DNA of 64,000 nucleotides from Shewanella sp. Arc9-LZ (GCF_010092445.1 NZ_CP048031.1:496001-560000), one strand, 5' to 3'. Positions 1 to 8,847 are shown, counted from the stretch's first letter. The notes: generated by a model from the sequence alone, not told the origin. A program made the numbers and translations.

Positions 1-1
1 C

Positions 2-346
2 TCTCTTGCTCCTTACTACCTTGCTTATATCGCTGACGACGGAGAAGTTTTGCTTTCGTTCACCCAGTCAAAACAAATACTCGATTTATGTAAAAAGTTG
101 GGTTCAGAGCTAACCGACATGGAACAATCAGCTGATGCTTATCACCAGTTTGCTAACCGCACTCAAAATGGTAAAAAAATGAATCATTATCAAAATCTTT
201 TAGCAAAAGCGGTAGAGAACATTGCTGGTAAAAGTGAAGAGATTGGTGCTACAAGCTTGTTTAGTCGAGGTGGTACTGTCTTATCAGCATCAAGCACTCA
301 AAACGTGAATGATTTTGAAGTCGTTAGCTATATAGTCATTGTGTAA
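2..346 (+). CDS. Helicase-related protein, C-terminal fragment (cut by window edge)
   Basis: The reading frame is open from the first complete codon of the window, so this is the tail of a larger protein and not a 98-residue gene starting at the TTG at 50. The visible 114 residues begin SLAPYYLAYIADDGEVLLSF and end FEVVSYIVIV. This pattern resembles the end of SNF2-type helicase-related proteins that sit directly before DUF4391 genes (recalled family knowledge, not searched). Its stop codon overlaps the start of the next gene by one base (taATG), so the two are translationally coupled. The motor domains lie upstream of the window, so intactness cannot be judged. It probably acts on DNA together with the type III restriction enzyme that follows. 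Confidence 0.6.
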   Translation, partial: SLAPYYLAYIADDGEVLLSFTQSKQILDLCKKLGSELTDMEQSADAYHQFANRTQNGKKMNHYQNLLAKAVENIAGKSEEIGATSLFSRGGTVLSASSTQNVNDFEVVSYIVIV

Positions 347-1326
347 TGGAAAAAATGATAGAGCATATTGATTTTCGTCTAGTCGATGACGCCAAACAAA
401 ACAGATTAGCAGACAAGGTATATCAGCACTTAGGACTACCTGATTCTACGTTTCTAGGCACACGAATCACCAAGAAAATGCTCTTAGATTCATCTAGTCA
501 CAATGGGAACGAGTTAAGCCCTAATGATAAAAAATTAGTGACGGATGTTATTCAATCTATCGAGTGGCTAAACACACTTAAGCCAGAAACGCTTAATATC
601 CCTGTTTATGTCACTGATACAGTTGAATACATAGAGGTAGCGGTGATACGAGTTACGTTAAAGTCGCCTCAAGAACTAGACAATAAGGACAAAGGCAAAC
701 TTAAATCTAATGCCTCAAAGAAAGTTACTAAACTTCTACATACTTTAATTCCATACCCAGTGATTCTGCTGCTAGAGCTAGCTGATGAATTATCAATCAG
801 CCTAGCAGATAAACGTATTAATCAAGCAGATAAAACAAAATTGGTTATAGAGCATATTTATAATAGTGATTGGTTAAACTCATCGAGCCTAACCAAAGCT
901 CACAATGACTTTCTTAATGATTTCTCTTTAAAAAACGCGTCAAACCTTAATTACTTTGAGCTTTATCAAGACTTCATAGCAATGCTCATAGGGCTTGAAA
1001 CAAGTAAGATTTCAGGTCGCTATCTGATTAAAGATGGCTCATTTAAGAACCTTTCAATTGAACAGGGTAATCTACAATCTGAATCACAAGACGATGAGCT
1101 GCGACATAATTCATTATTGGAATCAACTTTATGTTTAACGTTTAGTGAAAAGAGCAATGAGGCTAAAACAGCTTTGCTCCGTGAATTAGCTGGATTAGAA
1201 GCTGAGTTAAGCAGCATCAGGAACAAGATTAAAAAAGAGACGCAAATGAATACTAAACTGCGACTCAACGTAGAAGCTAGAAAGATAAAACAAGCCATTT
1301 CAGTGGTCACTTCTCAATTATCATAA
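346..1326 (+). CDS. DUF4391 domain protein in type III restriction locus
   Basis: A 326-residue protein. The N-terminal half carries the DUF4391 pattern: a LPxST..G-RITKK segment near residue 30, LKPETLNIPVY near residue 84, LIPYPVILLLEL near residue 142, and KRINQADKTK near residue 165. The C-terminal 60 residues (from about 265) are rich in K, E and L and are likely coiled coil. It starts at the stop codon of the helicase fragment and is followed after about 110 bp by the Mod gene. Genes of this family are commonly found in the order helicase, DUF4391, Mod, Res. The biochemical role is unknown; a structural or regulatory subunit of the restriction locus is inference from position only. Confidence 0.7.
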   Translation: MEKMIEHIDFRLVDDAKQNRLADKVYQHLGLPDSTFLGTRITKKMLLDSSSHNGNELSPNDKKLVTDVIQSIEWLNTLKPETLNIPVYVTDTVEYIEVAVIRVTLKSPQELDNKDKGKLKSNASKKVTKLLHTLIPYPVILLLELADELSISLADKRINQADKTKLVIEHIYNSDWLNSSSLTKAHNDFLNDFSLKNASNLNYFELYQDFIAMLIGLETSKISGRYLIKDGSFKNLSIEQGNLQSESQDDELRHNSLLESTLCLTFSEKSNEAKTALLRELAGLEAELSSIRNKIKKETQMNTKLRLNVEARKIKQAISVVTSQLS

Positions 1327-1435
1327 AGTGAACTGAAGTAGTTCGAGTGAACCCAATAAATTATTGCAGTTGTATATCAAAAAGAAGCAATGCAACCGCG
1401 CACAGATGAATTTAGCTTAGAAGGTGATAACGATA

Positions 1436-3463
1436 ATGAGCCATACCGAGAAACAAACAATGGAAAAAATCACGGGTAGTAGTCCCGAAGCAAAAAGCTT
1501 AGATATCACACAGCAAAATATAGAGCAGCTAAAGCAGCTTTTTCCTGACGTTTTCTCGGAAAATAAAATTGACTTTGAAGCACTTAAAACAGTGCTTGGT
1601 GAAGCAGTAGATGATTCAGAAGAACGTTACAACTTTACGTGGAATGGTAAAAATAAAGCTCGTCAAATCGCTCAAACTCCATCTACAGGTACACTTCGCC
1701 CTTGCATCGAGGAAAGTGTTAATTGGGATACTACAGAAAACTTGTTCATCGAGGGTGATAACCTTGAAGTGCTTAAGCTACTTCAAAAGTCATACCATAA
1801 AAAAGTGAAAATGATTTATATCGACCCACCTTATAACACAGGTAAAGATTTTGTTTATAAAGATAACTTCAATGATAATATTAAAAATTACCTTGAGTCT
1901 ACAGGCCAATTAGATAGTACAGGAAAAAGATTAAGCACAAATTCTGAAGCTTCTGGTCGATATCATTCAAATTGGTTGAACATGATATATCCACGATTGA
2001 AATTAGCTAAAAACCTATTAAAAGATGATGGTGTTGTTGCTATTTCAATTGATGAAAATGAAGTAACAAATCTACGCAATATATGTAATGAAATTTTTGG
2101 TGAAGAAAATTTTTGTGGTGAAATCATTTGGAAAAATAGCAGCAAAAATGATCAAAAATACATATCAATGCAGCATGAATACATTGTCTTTTATGCAAGA
2201 AACAAACAGTGTAATTTAGGTGAGTGGGTTGAAAAAAAGCAAGGCTTAGATGAGATATATAGTGCTTTTGATAAAATCAAGAAAAAATATCCAAATGACT
2301 CAAAGCAAGTTCATAAAGAGATCCTAACATGGTATAACTCTTTGGATAAATCCAGTAGTGCGTTAAAAAATAAGCATTACTCTTGGTCTGATGAAATAGG
2401 TGTTTACTTTCCTGATAACATATCAGGGCCTAATGATGGGCAGTATGTTTATGATGTTTATCATCCTGTTACAGGTCAGGTAGTTAAAGCACCATCGAGA
2501 GGCTGGTTTTGTCCTGAAACTAAAATACTAGAAAGAATTGCTGAAAATGGAGTTCACTTTGGAGATGACCATACTACAGTCCCCTGCCTAAAGACGTACT
2601 TAAAAAACACTGAATATCAAAGCCTTACCAGTTTAAGGATTCTTGACGGAAGAGCTGCATCTAAAAGATTACAATCATTGTTTGATGAAAAAGTGTTTTC
2701 TAACCCTAAAGATGAGATTCTATTAAAAGATATATTTAAAGCTATTGGTGTTACAAGTGACGATATCATTCTAGATATTTTTGCTGGTTCTGCTACTACA
2801 GCACAAGCGGTATTTGAATTAAATAATGACCAAAAAAGTGAATGTAGAACAATATTAATACAGTTCCCTGAAGATCTCCACGAGATGGCAAAGACAGCGG
2901 TAGGTGTTTCTAAGAAAATAACAAAAAATGCAATTGCCCTATTAGTTGAAATGGATAAGCCCATAAATATTTGTGAAATTAGTAAAGAAAGAATTAGAAG
3001 AGCAGGAAAGCTATACCCAACAGAGATTGACGTAGGATTTAAAAATTACCTTCTACAAGAAACAAATATCCGCCCTTGGGACGCTGATTTTGACAACCTT
3101 GAACTGGTTCTTCAGCAAGCTACAGAATCAATCAAAGACGGTCGTTCAAGTGAAGATGTTTTGTATGAAATCTTCTTAAAGTATGGTTATGACTTAACCA
3201 CACCTGTAGAGACTGAAACAGTCAACGACTCTTTTGGCAAGGAGCGTCAGGTCTTTGTTGTTGGTGCTGGTGCTTTGATCGTTTGTCTAGATGATGACAT
3301 TACCGCAGAAGTAGTCGAAGGTATCGCCAAGCTCAAAGAAGAACTAGACCCTGAAACGACTCAAGTTGTATTCAAAGATGCTGGATTTGCTGATAGCAAC
3401 GTAAAAACCAATGCTATTCAAATTTTGAAGCAAGCAGGTATTAACGATGTTAAAAGCATTTAA
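1436..3463 (+). CDS. mod: Type III restriction-modification DNA methyltransferase (Mod subunit)
   Basis: An N6-adenine DNA methyltransferase that modifies the recognition site and supplies site specificity to the Res subunit. The beta-class order of motifs is visible: catalytic DPPYNTG at about residue 130 comes first, and the AdoMet-binding segment DIFAGSATTAQ comes late, at about residue 447. The roughly 300 residues between them hold the target-recognition domain. I chose ATG 1436 over the in-frame GTG 1424 because an AAGGTG ribosome-binding site (1421-1426) overlaps the GTG and sits 9 bases before the ATG. Length, about 675 residues, is normal for Mod. Only 10 bp separate it from Res. The recognition sequence cannot be read from the protein. 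Confidence 0.93.
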   Translation: MSHTEKQTMEKITGSSPEAKSLDITQQNIEQLKQLFPDVFSENKIDFEALKTVLGEAVDDSEERYNFTWNGKNKARQIAQTPSTGTLRPCIEESVNWDTTENLFIEGDNLEVLKLLQKSYHKKVKMIYIDPPYNTGKDFVYKDNFNDNIKNYLESTGQLDSTGKRLSTNSEASGRYHSNWLNMIYPRLKLAKNLLKDDGVVAISIDENEVTNLRNICNEIFGEENFCGEIIWKNSSKNDQKYISMQHEYIVFYARNKQCNLGEWVEKKQGLDEIYSAFDKIKKKYPNDSKQVHKEILTWYNSLDKSSSALKNKHYSWSDEIGVYFPDNISGPNDGQYVYDVYHPVTGQVVKAPSRGWFCPETKILERIAENGVHFGDDHTTVPCLKTYLKNTEYQSLTSLRILDGRAASKRLQSLFDEKVFSNPKDEILLKDIFKAIGVTSDDIILDIFAGSATTAQAVFELNNDQKSECRTILIQFPEDLHEMAKTAVGVSKKITKNAIALLVEMDKPINICEISKERIRRAGKLYPTEIDVGFKNYLLQETNIRPWDADFDNLELVLQQATESIKDGRSSEDVLYEIFLKYGYDLTTPVETETVNDSFGKERQVFVVGAGALIVCLDDDITAEVVEGIAKLKEELDPETTQVVFKDAGFADSNVKTNAIQILKQAGINDVKSI

Positions 3464-3473
3464 GGGGTAAATT

Positions 3474-6400
3474 ATGTCTGAAATGAAGATAAAGTTTAAC
3501 CCTGACCTTACTCACCAAAAAGATGCGATTAGCGCAGTTGTAGGTGTGTTTGAAGGACAAGAAACCTTTCAATCTAACTTCTCAGTATCTAATGCTGTTC
3601 AAGCAGATATGTTTACTAAAAATGATGGCATCGGTGTTGCTAATGCATTGAGTTTGTTACCTGAAGAGTTGTATGAAAATACTCGTAATGTTCAGTTAGT
3701 TAATGGTCTACCGCAAACTGAAACAACGAAACAAGCACTTCCAAGCCTTGATTTTACTATTGAGATGGAAACAGGTACGGGTAAAACCTACGTTTACCTG
3801 CGTAGCGCATTTGAGCTGAACCAACGTTATGGGTTGACTAAATTCATCATCGTTGTTCCGTCTGTAGCGATCAAAGAAGGTGTTTATAAATCTCTGCAAA
3901 TGACCGAAGAGCATTTCAGAAAGGAGTATAAAAACGTTCAGTACGATTACTTTGTCTATGACTCTTCAAAACGTGAGCAAGTCAGAAACTTTGCTACCAA
4001 TGATTATATTCAGATTATGGTTATCAACATTGATGCTTTCAGTAAATCATTTGTTGATCCTGCAAAAGAATCAACTGCCAACCTGATCCACCGTACTGAT
4101 GATCGCTTAAACGGGATGAAGCCAATTGAGTTTATTCAAGCGACACACCCTGTAGTGTTGATTGATGAACCTCAATCAGTTGCTTCTACTGCTAACCGTA
4201 AAAAAGCGATTGCTAGCCTAAAACCGCTTTGCACATTCCGATATTCAGCAACGTTGACTGAAAGCTTCAACATGCTCTACAAGCTTGATTCAATAGACGC
4301 TTATGAGCGTAAGCTGGTTAAACAGATTGAAGTTGCTTCATTGGAAGTCCAAGACAACCATAACCAAGCGTATATTAAGCTGATTAGTGTCGATAACAAG
4401 AAATCACCAATTACAGCAAAAATTGAAATTGATGCTCAAACCAAGACTGGTAAATTACAAGCTCGCAAAACAATAACAGTTAAAAGTAGTACAGACCTTT
4501 TTGAAGCATCTGGTGGCCGAACTGTTTATGAAGGATATGTAATCAATGACATTTATTGCGAAGAAGGTACTGAGTACATCGACTTTACCAGTCGAGACAA
4601 CATCATTGAACTTGGTCAAGCCATTGGTGAAGTTGACCAAGATACTTACAAACGACTTCAAGTATCCAAAACGGTTGAGGAGCATCTTGAAAAAGAGTTG
4701 AGATTTTATAAAAAAATAACTCAAGGTGTTGATGTGATGGATCACTCCAAGGTTATTAGCCAAAAAGGGATCAAGGTACTGAGCTTGTTCTTTATTGACA
4801 AAGTCGCCAACTATCGAGGCTACTCTGTAGACGGTGTGCCTGTACAAGGTAAATTTGCACAGTGGTTTGAAGAAGAGTTTACTCAACAGCTTAAAAAGCC
4901 AAAGTATAGGATCCTATATCCTAGTGTATGGGATAAAAACGAAGGCAAGTTCACTATTAATGAGCAATCTCTCAAAGAATTAGCCAGTTCTGTTCATAAT
5001 GGCTACTTTGCACAAGATAAGAAAAAAGATTCATCTGGTAATCCTTTGTTTGCAGAGTCTAAGCTTTCAGCAAAGGGAGAAGGTGGCAAAACTGCTGCTG
5101 ATGAATCTGCTTATAACTTGATTATGAAAGATAAAGAAAAGTTACTTTCAATGGAAGAGAAGTTACGTTTCATTTTTAGTCACTCTGCCCTTAAAGAGGG
5201 ATGGGATAATCCTAACGTATTTCAGATATGTACCCTTAACGAAACTAATTCAGTGATGAAAAAACGTCAGGAGATTGGCCGAGGTTTGCGTTTAGCTGTC
5301 GATCAGTCTGGTGAGCGTGTACCTTATGGATTTGAAGTGAATACGCTAACGGTTATGGCGAATGAATCTTATGAGGAATTTGTAGCTGCACTTCAAAAAG
5401 AAATTGAAGAAGAAGAGGGTATTAAGTTTGGTGCAGTAGAAAAGCATCAATTTGCTAATATTGTGATCTATGGTGAACATGGTACTAAACAGTTTCTTGG
5501 AGCAAAAAAATCTGAAGAGATTTATCAACACTTAGCAGCTAAAGGTTATATTGATAAAAAAGGAAAAATTCAAGATTCCCTAAAAGCTGATTTAGCTGAT
5601 AATACTGTGAGTTTACCTGAAAGCCTTATAGAACATTCTGAAGCAATTCTTGCGACTCTCAGTAAAGTTGCTAAAGGGTTGAGTATCAAAAAACACGAAG
5701 AAAAGAAAACCGCTAAACTTCGTGAAGATAATGGTAAGCAAATCGTGCTTGGCGATGATTTTAAAGCACTTTGGGATCGTATCAAGTACAAAACTGCTTA
5801 TCGAGTTAATTTCAGCGTTGGTGATCTTGTACAAAAATGCATCAAAGAGATTAGATCGTCTGTCGCAGTAGGTAGTGCCAAGTTTGAATATAAAAAGGTG
5901 AAAGTCGCAATAACAGAGGCTGAATTGGAAACATTTGATGAACAATCAAAAATTCAATATTACCGTAATCGTAACTTTAAACTTCCTGATATTGTCACCT
6001 ATCTTGAATCATACACTAACCTTACCCGTAAAACCGTTGTAGACATACTGCTTGGCATTGGTGATAAATTAGAGGCGTTTAAAAATAACCCTCAAAAATT
6101 CATTGAGTTAGCTAGTGAAGTCATTCGTAAACAGATGCGTTTAGCTATTGTTGATGGCATTTCATATCATCGAATTGGAGATGATGATTTTTATGCTCAA
6201 GAGCTATTCCAAGAGGAGGAATTAACCGGATACCTCAAGGATATGGTTGAAGCGAAAAAGTCTGTTTATGATTACATCGTTTGTGATTCGGGGACTGAGT
6301 TTGAATTTGCTGAGAAACTCGAAGAATCGACGGATGTTAAGCTTTACGCAAAATTACCTGCTTGGTTTAAAATAGATACGCCATTGGGAAGTTACAATCC

Positions 6401-6641
6401 TGATTGGGCGGTTTTAATAGACAAAGATGATGGTATGGGTGAACAGCTCTATTTTGTCGTTGAAACCAAATCAAGTATTTTTTCTGATGAGTTACGCTCC
6501 TCAGAACAAGCAAAAATTGATTGTGGTATTGAGCACTTTAAAGCGTTATCACAAGACAAAAACGGTAGAGCCATAGAGAACCCTGCTAAGTTTGTTAAGG
6601 CTGATAATTTTAATACTTTTGCTACATACCTAGAAGAATAA
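3474..6641 (+). CDS. res: Type III restriction enzyme, Res subunit (helicase-nuclease)
   Basis: A 1,055-residue ATP-dependent restriction subunit that cuts unmodified DNA as a complex with Mod. Superfamily 2 helicase motifs are visible: Walker A METGTGKT at about 98-105, DEPQ (motif II) near 231, SATLT near 257, SALKEGWDNPNVFQI near 570, and QEIGRGLRLA (motif VI) near 600. The C-terminus carries a PD-(D/E)XK-type nuclease core: PDWAVLID near 974 and VVETKSS near 997. All key residues are present, so the enzyme looks intact. An AAGGGG ribosome-binding site precedes the ATG. It is the last gene of the operon and is followed by a strong terminator. Confidence 0.94.
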   Translation: MSEMKIKFNPDLTHQKDAISAVVGVFEGQETFQSNFSVSNAVQADMFTKNDGIGVANALSLLPEELYENTRNVQLVNGLPQTETTKQALPSLDFTIEMETGTGKTYVYLRSAFELNQRYGLTKFIIVVPSVAIKEGVYKSLQMTEEHFRKEYKNVQYDYFVYDSSKREQVRNFATNDYIQIMVINIDAFSKSFVDPAKESTANLIHRTDDRLNGMKPIEFIQATHPVVLIDEPQSVASTANRKKAIASLKPLCTFRYSATLTESFNMLYKLDSIDAYERKLVKQIEVASLEVQDNHNQAYIKLISVDNKKSPITAKIEIDAQTKTGKLQARKTITVKSSTDLFEASGGRTVYEGYVINDIYCEEGTEYIDFTSRDNIIELGQAIGEVDQDTYKRLQVSKTVEEHLEKELRFYKKITQGVDVMDHSKVISQKGIKVLSLFFIDKVANYRGYSVDGVPVQGKFAQWFEEEFTQQLKKPKYRILYPSVWDKNEGKFTINEQSLKELASSVHNGYFAQDKKKDSSGNPLFAESKLSAKGEGGKTAADESAYNLIMKDKEKLLSMEEKLRFIFSHSALKEGWDNPNVFQICTLNETNSVMKKRQEIGRGLRLAVDQSGERVPYGFEVNTLTVMANESYEEFVAALQKEIEEEEGIKFGAVEKHQFANIVIYGEHGTKQFLGAKKSEEIYQHLAAKGYIDKKGKIQDSLKADLADNTVSLPESLIEHSEAILATLSKVAKGLSIKKHEEKKTAKLREDNGKQIVLGDDFKALWDRIKYKTAYRVNFSVGDLVQKCIKEIRSSVAVGSAKFEYKKVKVAITEAELETFDEQSKIQYYRNRNFKLPDIVTYLESYTNLTRKTVVDILLGIGDKLEAFKNNPQKFIELASEVIRKQMRLAIVDGISYHRIGDDDFYAQELFQEEELTGYLKDMVEAKKSVYDYIVCDSGTEFEFAEKLEESTDVKLYAKLPAWFKIDTPLGSYNPDWAVLIDKDDGMGEQLYFVVETKSSIFSDELRSSEQAKIDCGIEHFKALSQDKNGRAIENPAKFVKADNFNTFATYLEE

Positions 6642-6654
6642 CACTTCTCCTCTA

Positions 6655-6691
6655 ACGAGATAGCTCCGGAACTGGCTATCTCGTACTTTTT
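6655..6691 (+). terminator. Rho-independent terminator after res
   Basis: A perfect 10-bp stem (ACGAGATAGC with GCTATCTCGT) and a 10-base loop are followed by ACTTTTT. It begins 14 bases after the Res stop codon and closes the restriction operon. Confidence 0.85.
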
Positions 6692-7164
6692 ATGTTTTTT
6701 GAATAAGTATTCGGATAAAATCGATATGCCAATTACAGTTGAATTTTAACTCTAACTAATATTTGTCCAGAAATTAGCTAGAGCCTGTAACTAGGTGGCC
6801 AAATTAACTATGCCCCTACAATAAACAACCGATTGTCAAAGTGAGTAAGGAAATATTTATTGAATTTTAGATGAAGAGAGCACTAAAAATATTTAGTAAC
6901 TGTTAGTGAGTTACTTTTTGTGCAACCTGCTGATAAGTAGAGCATTAAATAAAAGTAGGATTTGCTCGTAGGGGAAACTATCATTATACAATAGATAAAT
7001 TTTTCAACGTCGACCCAACGTCATAGCAACCAATTTTGCAAGACCAAGCGATCTCTGCGACTATTGGGTGAGATTGATTCAGTTTTTAATAGGGAAATGT
7101 ATTAGCACACAATAACTAATGAATTCTATTTACCTTTTGGATTGTTTGATAAATACTGATTTTA
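6692..7164. other. Intergenic region, no gene seen
   Basis: About 470 bp of AT-rich sequence between the restriction operon and the Panacea pair. No open frame with a plausible start, no tRNA-like fold and no clear repeat was seen. Only the promoter at its right edge is supported. Confidence 0.6.
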
Positions 7165-7193
7165 ATGACAGTATAAAACAAAGGCTGTATAAT
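7165..7193 (+). promoter_or_regulatory. Sigma-70 promoter of the Panacea pair
   Basis: A perfect -10 hexamer TATAAT (7188-7193) lies 17 bases after ATGACA (7165-7170), a 5-of-6 match to TTGACA apart from the first two positions. The predicted start of transcription is about 40 bases before the ATG at 7241. Confidence 0.65.
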
Positions 7194-7240
7194 TTGCCGC
7201 CGATTGATTTACGTTAAATTAGTGATTTTTGGAGAGATAT

Positions 7241-7681
7241 ATGAGCGATATTACATTTCAAGATGTAGCTAAATACATCCTAGAGAAAAAAGGTGATATG
7301 TCAGCGATGAAGCTGCAAAAGCTAATGTATTACTCTCAAGCATGGTCACTAGTTTGGGATGAAGCGTGTCTTTTCGATGATGATTTCGAAGCGTGGGCTA
7401 ATGGCCCGGTTTTAAAGCCCTTATACAATTTACATCGCGGACAATTCAAGGTTAGTAGTGAGATTGTAAGTGGTGGTAACACCGACAAACTTAGCCAAGA
7501 ACAAGTTGATAGCATTGATAAAGTTCTAGATTTCTTTGGATCGAAAACTGCACAGTGGTTAAGCGACTTAACACACAAAGAGCAGCCTTGGATTATCGCC
7601 CGAGAAGGCTTAGAACCAATGCAGACATCTAGTAATATAATAACCAAAGGTTCAATGGACGAATATTATTCAGCTCTATAA
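7241..7681 (+). CDS. Panacea-domain (SocA/DUF4065-like) antitoxin
   Basis: A 146-residue protein with the Panacea pattern: an N-terminal DVAKYILEKKGDMSAMKLQKLMYYSQAW helix pair described here by its key residues (M-K-L-Q-K-L-x-Y-Y), FEAWANGPVLKPLY at about residues 45-58, and a C-terminal SHKEQPW-type helix (LTHKEQPW near residue 112). Proteins with this domain are known as antitoxins that pair with many unrelated toxins. ATG 7241 is preferred over the in-frame TTG 7229, because the GGAGAGA Shine-Dalgarno overlaps the TTG and precedes the ATG. Its stop overlaps the ATG of the next gene (taATG), the coupling expected of a toxin-antitoxin pair. Confidence 0.82.
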   Translation: MSDITFQDVAKYILEKKGDMSAMKLQKLMYYSQAWSLVWDEACLFDDDFEAWANGPVLKPLYNLHRGQFKVSSEIVSGGNTDKLSQEQVDSIDKVLDFFGSKTAQWLSDLTHKEQPWIIAREGLEPMQTSSNIITKGSMDEYYSAL

Positions 7682-8271
7682 TGGTTGCTATCGATAGGGC
7701 TGCTAGAAAAGCAGAAAAAGCTGCAAAGAGAAATAAAAAATCCATTAAACTTCAAACAAATTTCATCGAAAACAACCCGCTAAAAGAGCCTAAAGTTCAG
7801 GTTTTACCTGATATAGAAAAACTCCCTAAATTTGAAGCAAGCATTAGCACTTTAGATACCCCCAAACAAGTTAGAGTTAACGCAAATGGCTCTCGCTTTG
7901 GCCTCACAATGACATGGTGTGCTCGAAAAGCTGATTCTGAGGGCGATTGGTCATGGGGCGAGCCAAGGGCATGGGATGACGTTGAATGGACTGGTACGAT
8001 ATTAAATGGTTTAAATAATATTGAAGGATTAGATTGGAAAGAGATACAACAACAAAGTTCTGATTCGGGTCATTTAATGCACCACTCGCATGATGTCGTT
8101 GATATAGCCGATGAAGCTGTAGAGCGTTGGATTAATTTGGGATTTGAAGAGTTTGATGAAATATTTCGTTTCCGTTTGGGTAACACCAAGCGAGCATGGG
8201 GTGTTGTGCTAAACGCTCATTTCTATATGGTTTGGTGGGAGCGGAAACATCGTATTTATAGTGTTGATTAG
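7681..8271 (+). CDS. Probable toxin partner of the Panacea antitoxin (unknown family)
   Basis: A 196-residue protein whose family I cannot name. Residues 1-50 are basic and probably disordered (many K and A). From about 65 onward it is compact, with GLTMTWCARKAD, GDWSWGEPRAW, SGHLMHHSHDVVDIADEAVERW, and an end reading IFRFRLGNTKRAWG...FYMVWWERKHRIYSV. The last segment has the rhythm of RelE/YoeB-like mRNA interferase C-termini (R-x-x-G, hydrophobic strand, H-x-x-Y). That resemblance is an impression, not a demonstrated homology. Its one-base overlap with the Panacea gene is the main reason to call it a toxin. It lies within about 120 bp of the probable island end. Confidence 0.5.
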   Translation: MVAIDRAARKAEKAAKRNKKSIKLQTNFIENNPLKEPKVQVLPDIEKLPKFEASISTLDTPKQVRVNANGSRFGLTMTWCARKADSEGDWSWGEPRAWDDVEWTGTILNGLNNIEGLDWKEIQQQSSDSGHLMHHSHDVVDIADEAVERWINLGFEEFDEIFRFRLGNTKRAWGVVLNAHFYMVWWERKHRIYSVD

Positions 8272-8387
8272 AGCCAGTTGCAGATTAGTTGCAAAAATAT
8301 ATCTAACTGTAATCAAGCGGAGTTAAGCCAAGTAACATCATAATAATGCCAGTCTCAGTCCAGTAAAGCCCTGTCTATAGTAACCCT

Positions 8388-8436
8388 CGGATTGTGATTC
8401 CGGTTGTCGTGGGTTCGAGCCCCATCAGTCACCCCA
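8388..8436 (+). other. 3' half of tRNA-His(GTG), probable island attachment site (attR-like)
   Basis: These 49 bases match a tRNA-His from the anticodon stem to the CCA: a TTGTGAT anticodon loop, a TCCGG arm, GTGGGTTCGAGCCCCAT as the T arm, and CAGTCACC plus CCA as the 3' acceptor strand. The 5' acceptor strand and D arm are missing. The preceding bases (8371-8387) show only weak likeness to a D-arm region, so no functional tRNA can form. A clean 3'-half copy at the edge of an accessory block is the classic trace of tyrosine-integrase insertion into a tRNA gene. The alternative is a tRNA-His that decayed by deletion. Confidence 0.65.
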
Positions 8437-8462
8437 TTCAATTTGTTGTTTTATGTATATTT

Positions 8463-8539
8463 CGGTGATTAGCGCAGCCCGGTAGCGCATCTCGTTTGGG
8501 ACGAGAGGGTCAGAGGTTCGAATCCTCTATCACCGACCA
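8463..8539 (+). tRNA. tRNA-Pro(TGG), copy 1
   Basis: A 77-base cloverleaf. The acceptor CGGTGAT pairs with ATCACCG, followed by encoded ACCA. The D arm is GCGCAGCCCGGTAGCGC, the anticodon stem-loop is CTCGT-TTGGGAC-GAG with anticodon TGG, and the T arm is AGAGGTTCGAATCCTCT. It closely resembles E. coli proM. It reads proline codons of the CCN family. Confidence 0.97.
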
Positions 8540-8612
8540 CATTCCCGCTTTCTTATAGCGAATTTAGCCTCAAAGTTAAATAAATATCAGACTTGTTTTC
8601 AAGTAAAAATAT

Positions 8613-8689
8613 CGGTGATTAGCGCAGCCCGGTAGCGCATCTCGTTTGGGACGAGAGGGTCAGAGGTTCGAATCCTCTATCACCGACCA
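8613..8689 (+). tRNA. tRNA-Pro(TGG), copy 2
   Basis: Base-for-base the same 77-base gene as copy 1, starting exactly 150 bp later. The intact cloverleaf and encoded CCA indicate a functional gene. The spacer before it is nearly the same as the spacer before copy 3. Confidence 0.97.
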
Positions 8690-8762
8690 CATTGCCGCTT
8701 TCTCATAGCGAATTTAGCCTCAAAGTTAAATAAATATCAGACTTGTTTTCAAGTAAAAATTT

Positions 8763-8839
8763 CGGTGATTAGCGCAGCCCGGTAGCGCATCTCGTTTGGG
8801 ACGAGAGGGTCAGAGGTTCGAATCCTCTATCACCGACCA
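8763..8839 (+). tRNA. tRNA-Pro(TGG), copy 3
   Basis: The third identical 77-base copy, again 150 bp downstream. After its CCA the sequence departs from the spacer and leads within 8 bases into the left arm of the terminator hairpin that is broken by the IS4-family element. Confidence 0.97.
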
Positions 8840-8847
8840 ATTTAACT

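Larger units (their letters stand above)
8463..8839. repeat. Tandem 150-bp tRNA-Pro duplication units
   Basis: Each unit is the 77-base tRNA plus a 73-base spacer. The two spacers (8540-8612 and 8690-8762) differ at only about four positions, for example attcccg/attgccg and tctta/tcata. Near identity of non-coding spacers shows that the duplication is recent. The third unit has the tRNA only. Confidence 0.93.

Noticed and set aside
50..346. A complete 98-residue gene starting at TTG 50.
   Set aside because: The frame is open to the window start and the upstream codons continue a helicase-tail pattern, so it is a fragment of a longer gene.
7229..7240. TTG 7229 as the Panacea gene start.
   Set aside because: It overlaps the GGAGAGA ribosome-binding site that serves ATG 7241.
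8360..8436. A functional tRNA-His.
   Set aside because: The 5' acceptor strand and D arm are absent; only the 3' half from the anticodon stem fits.
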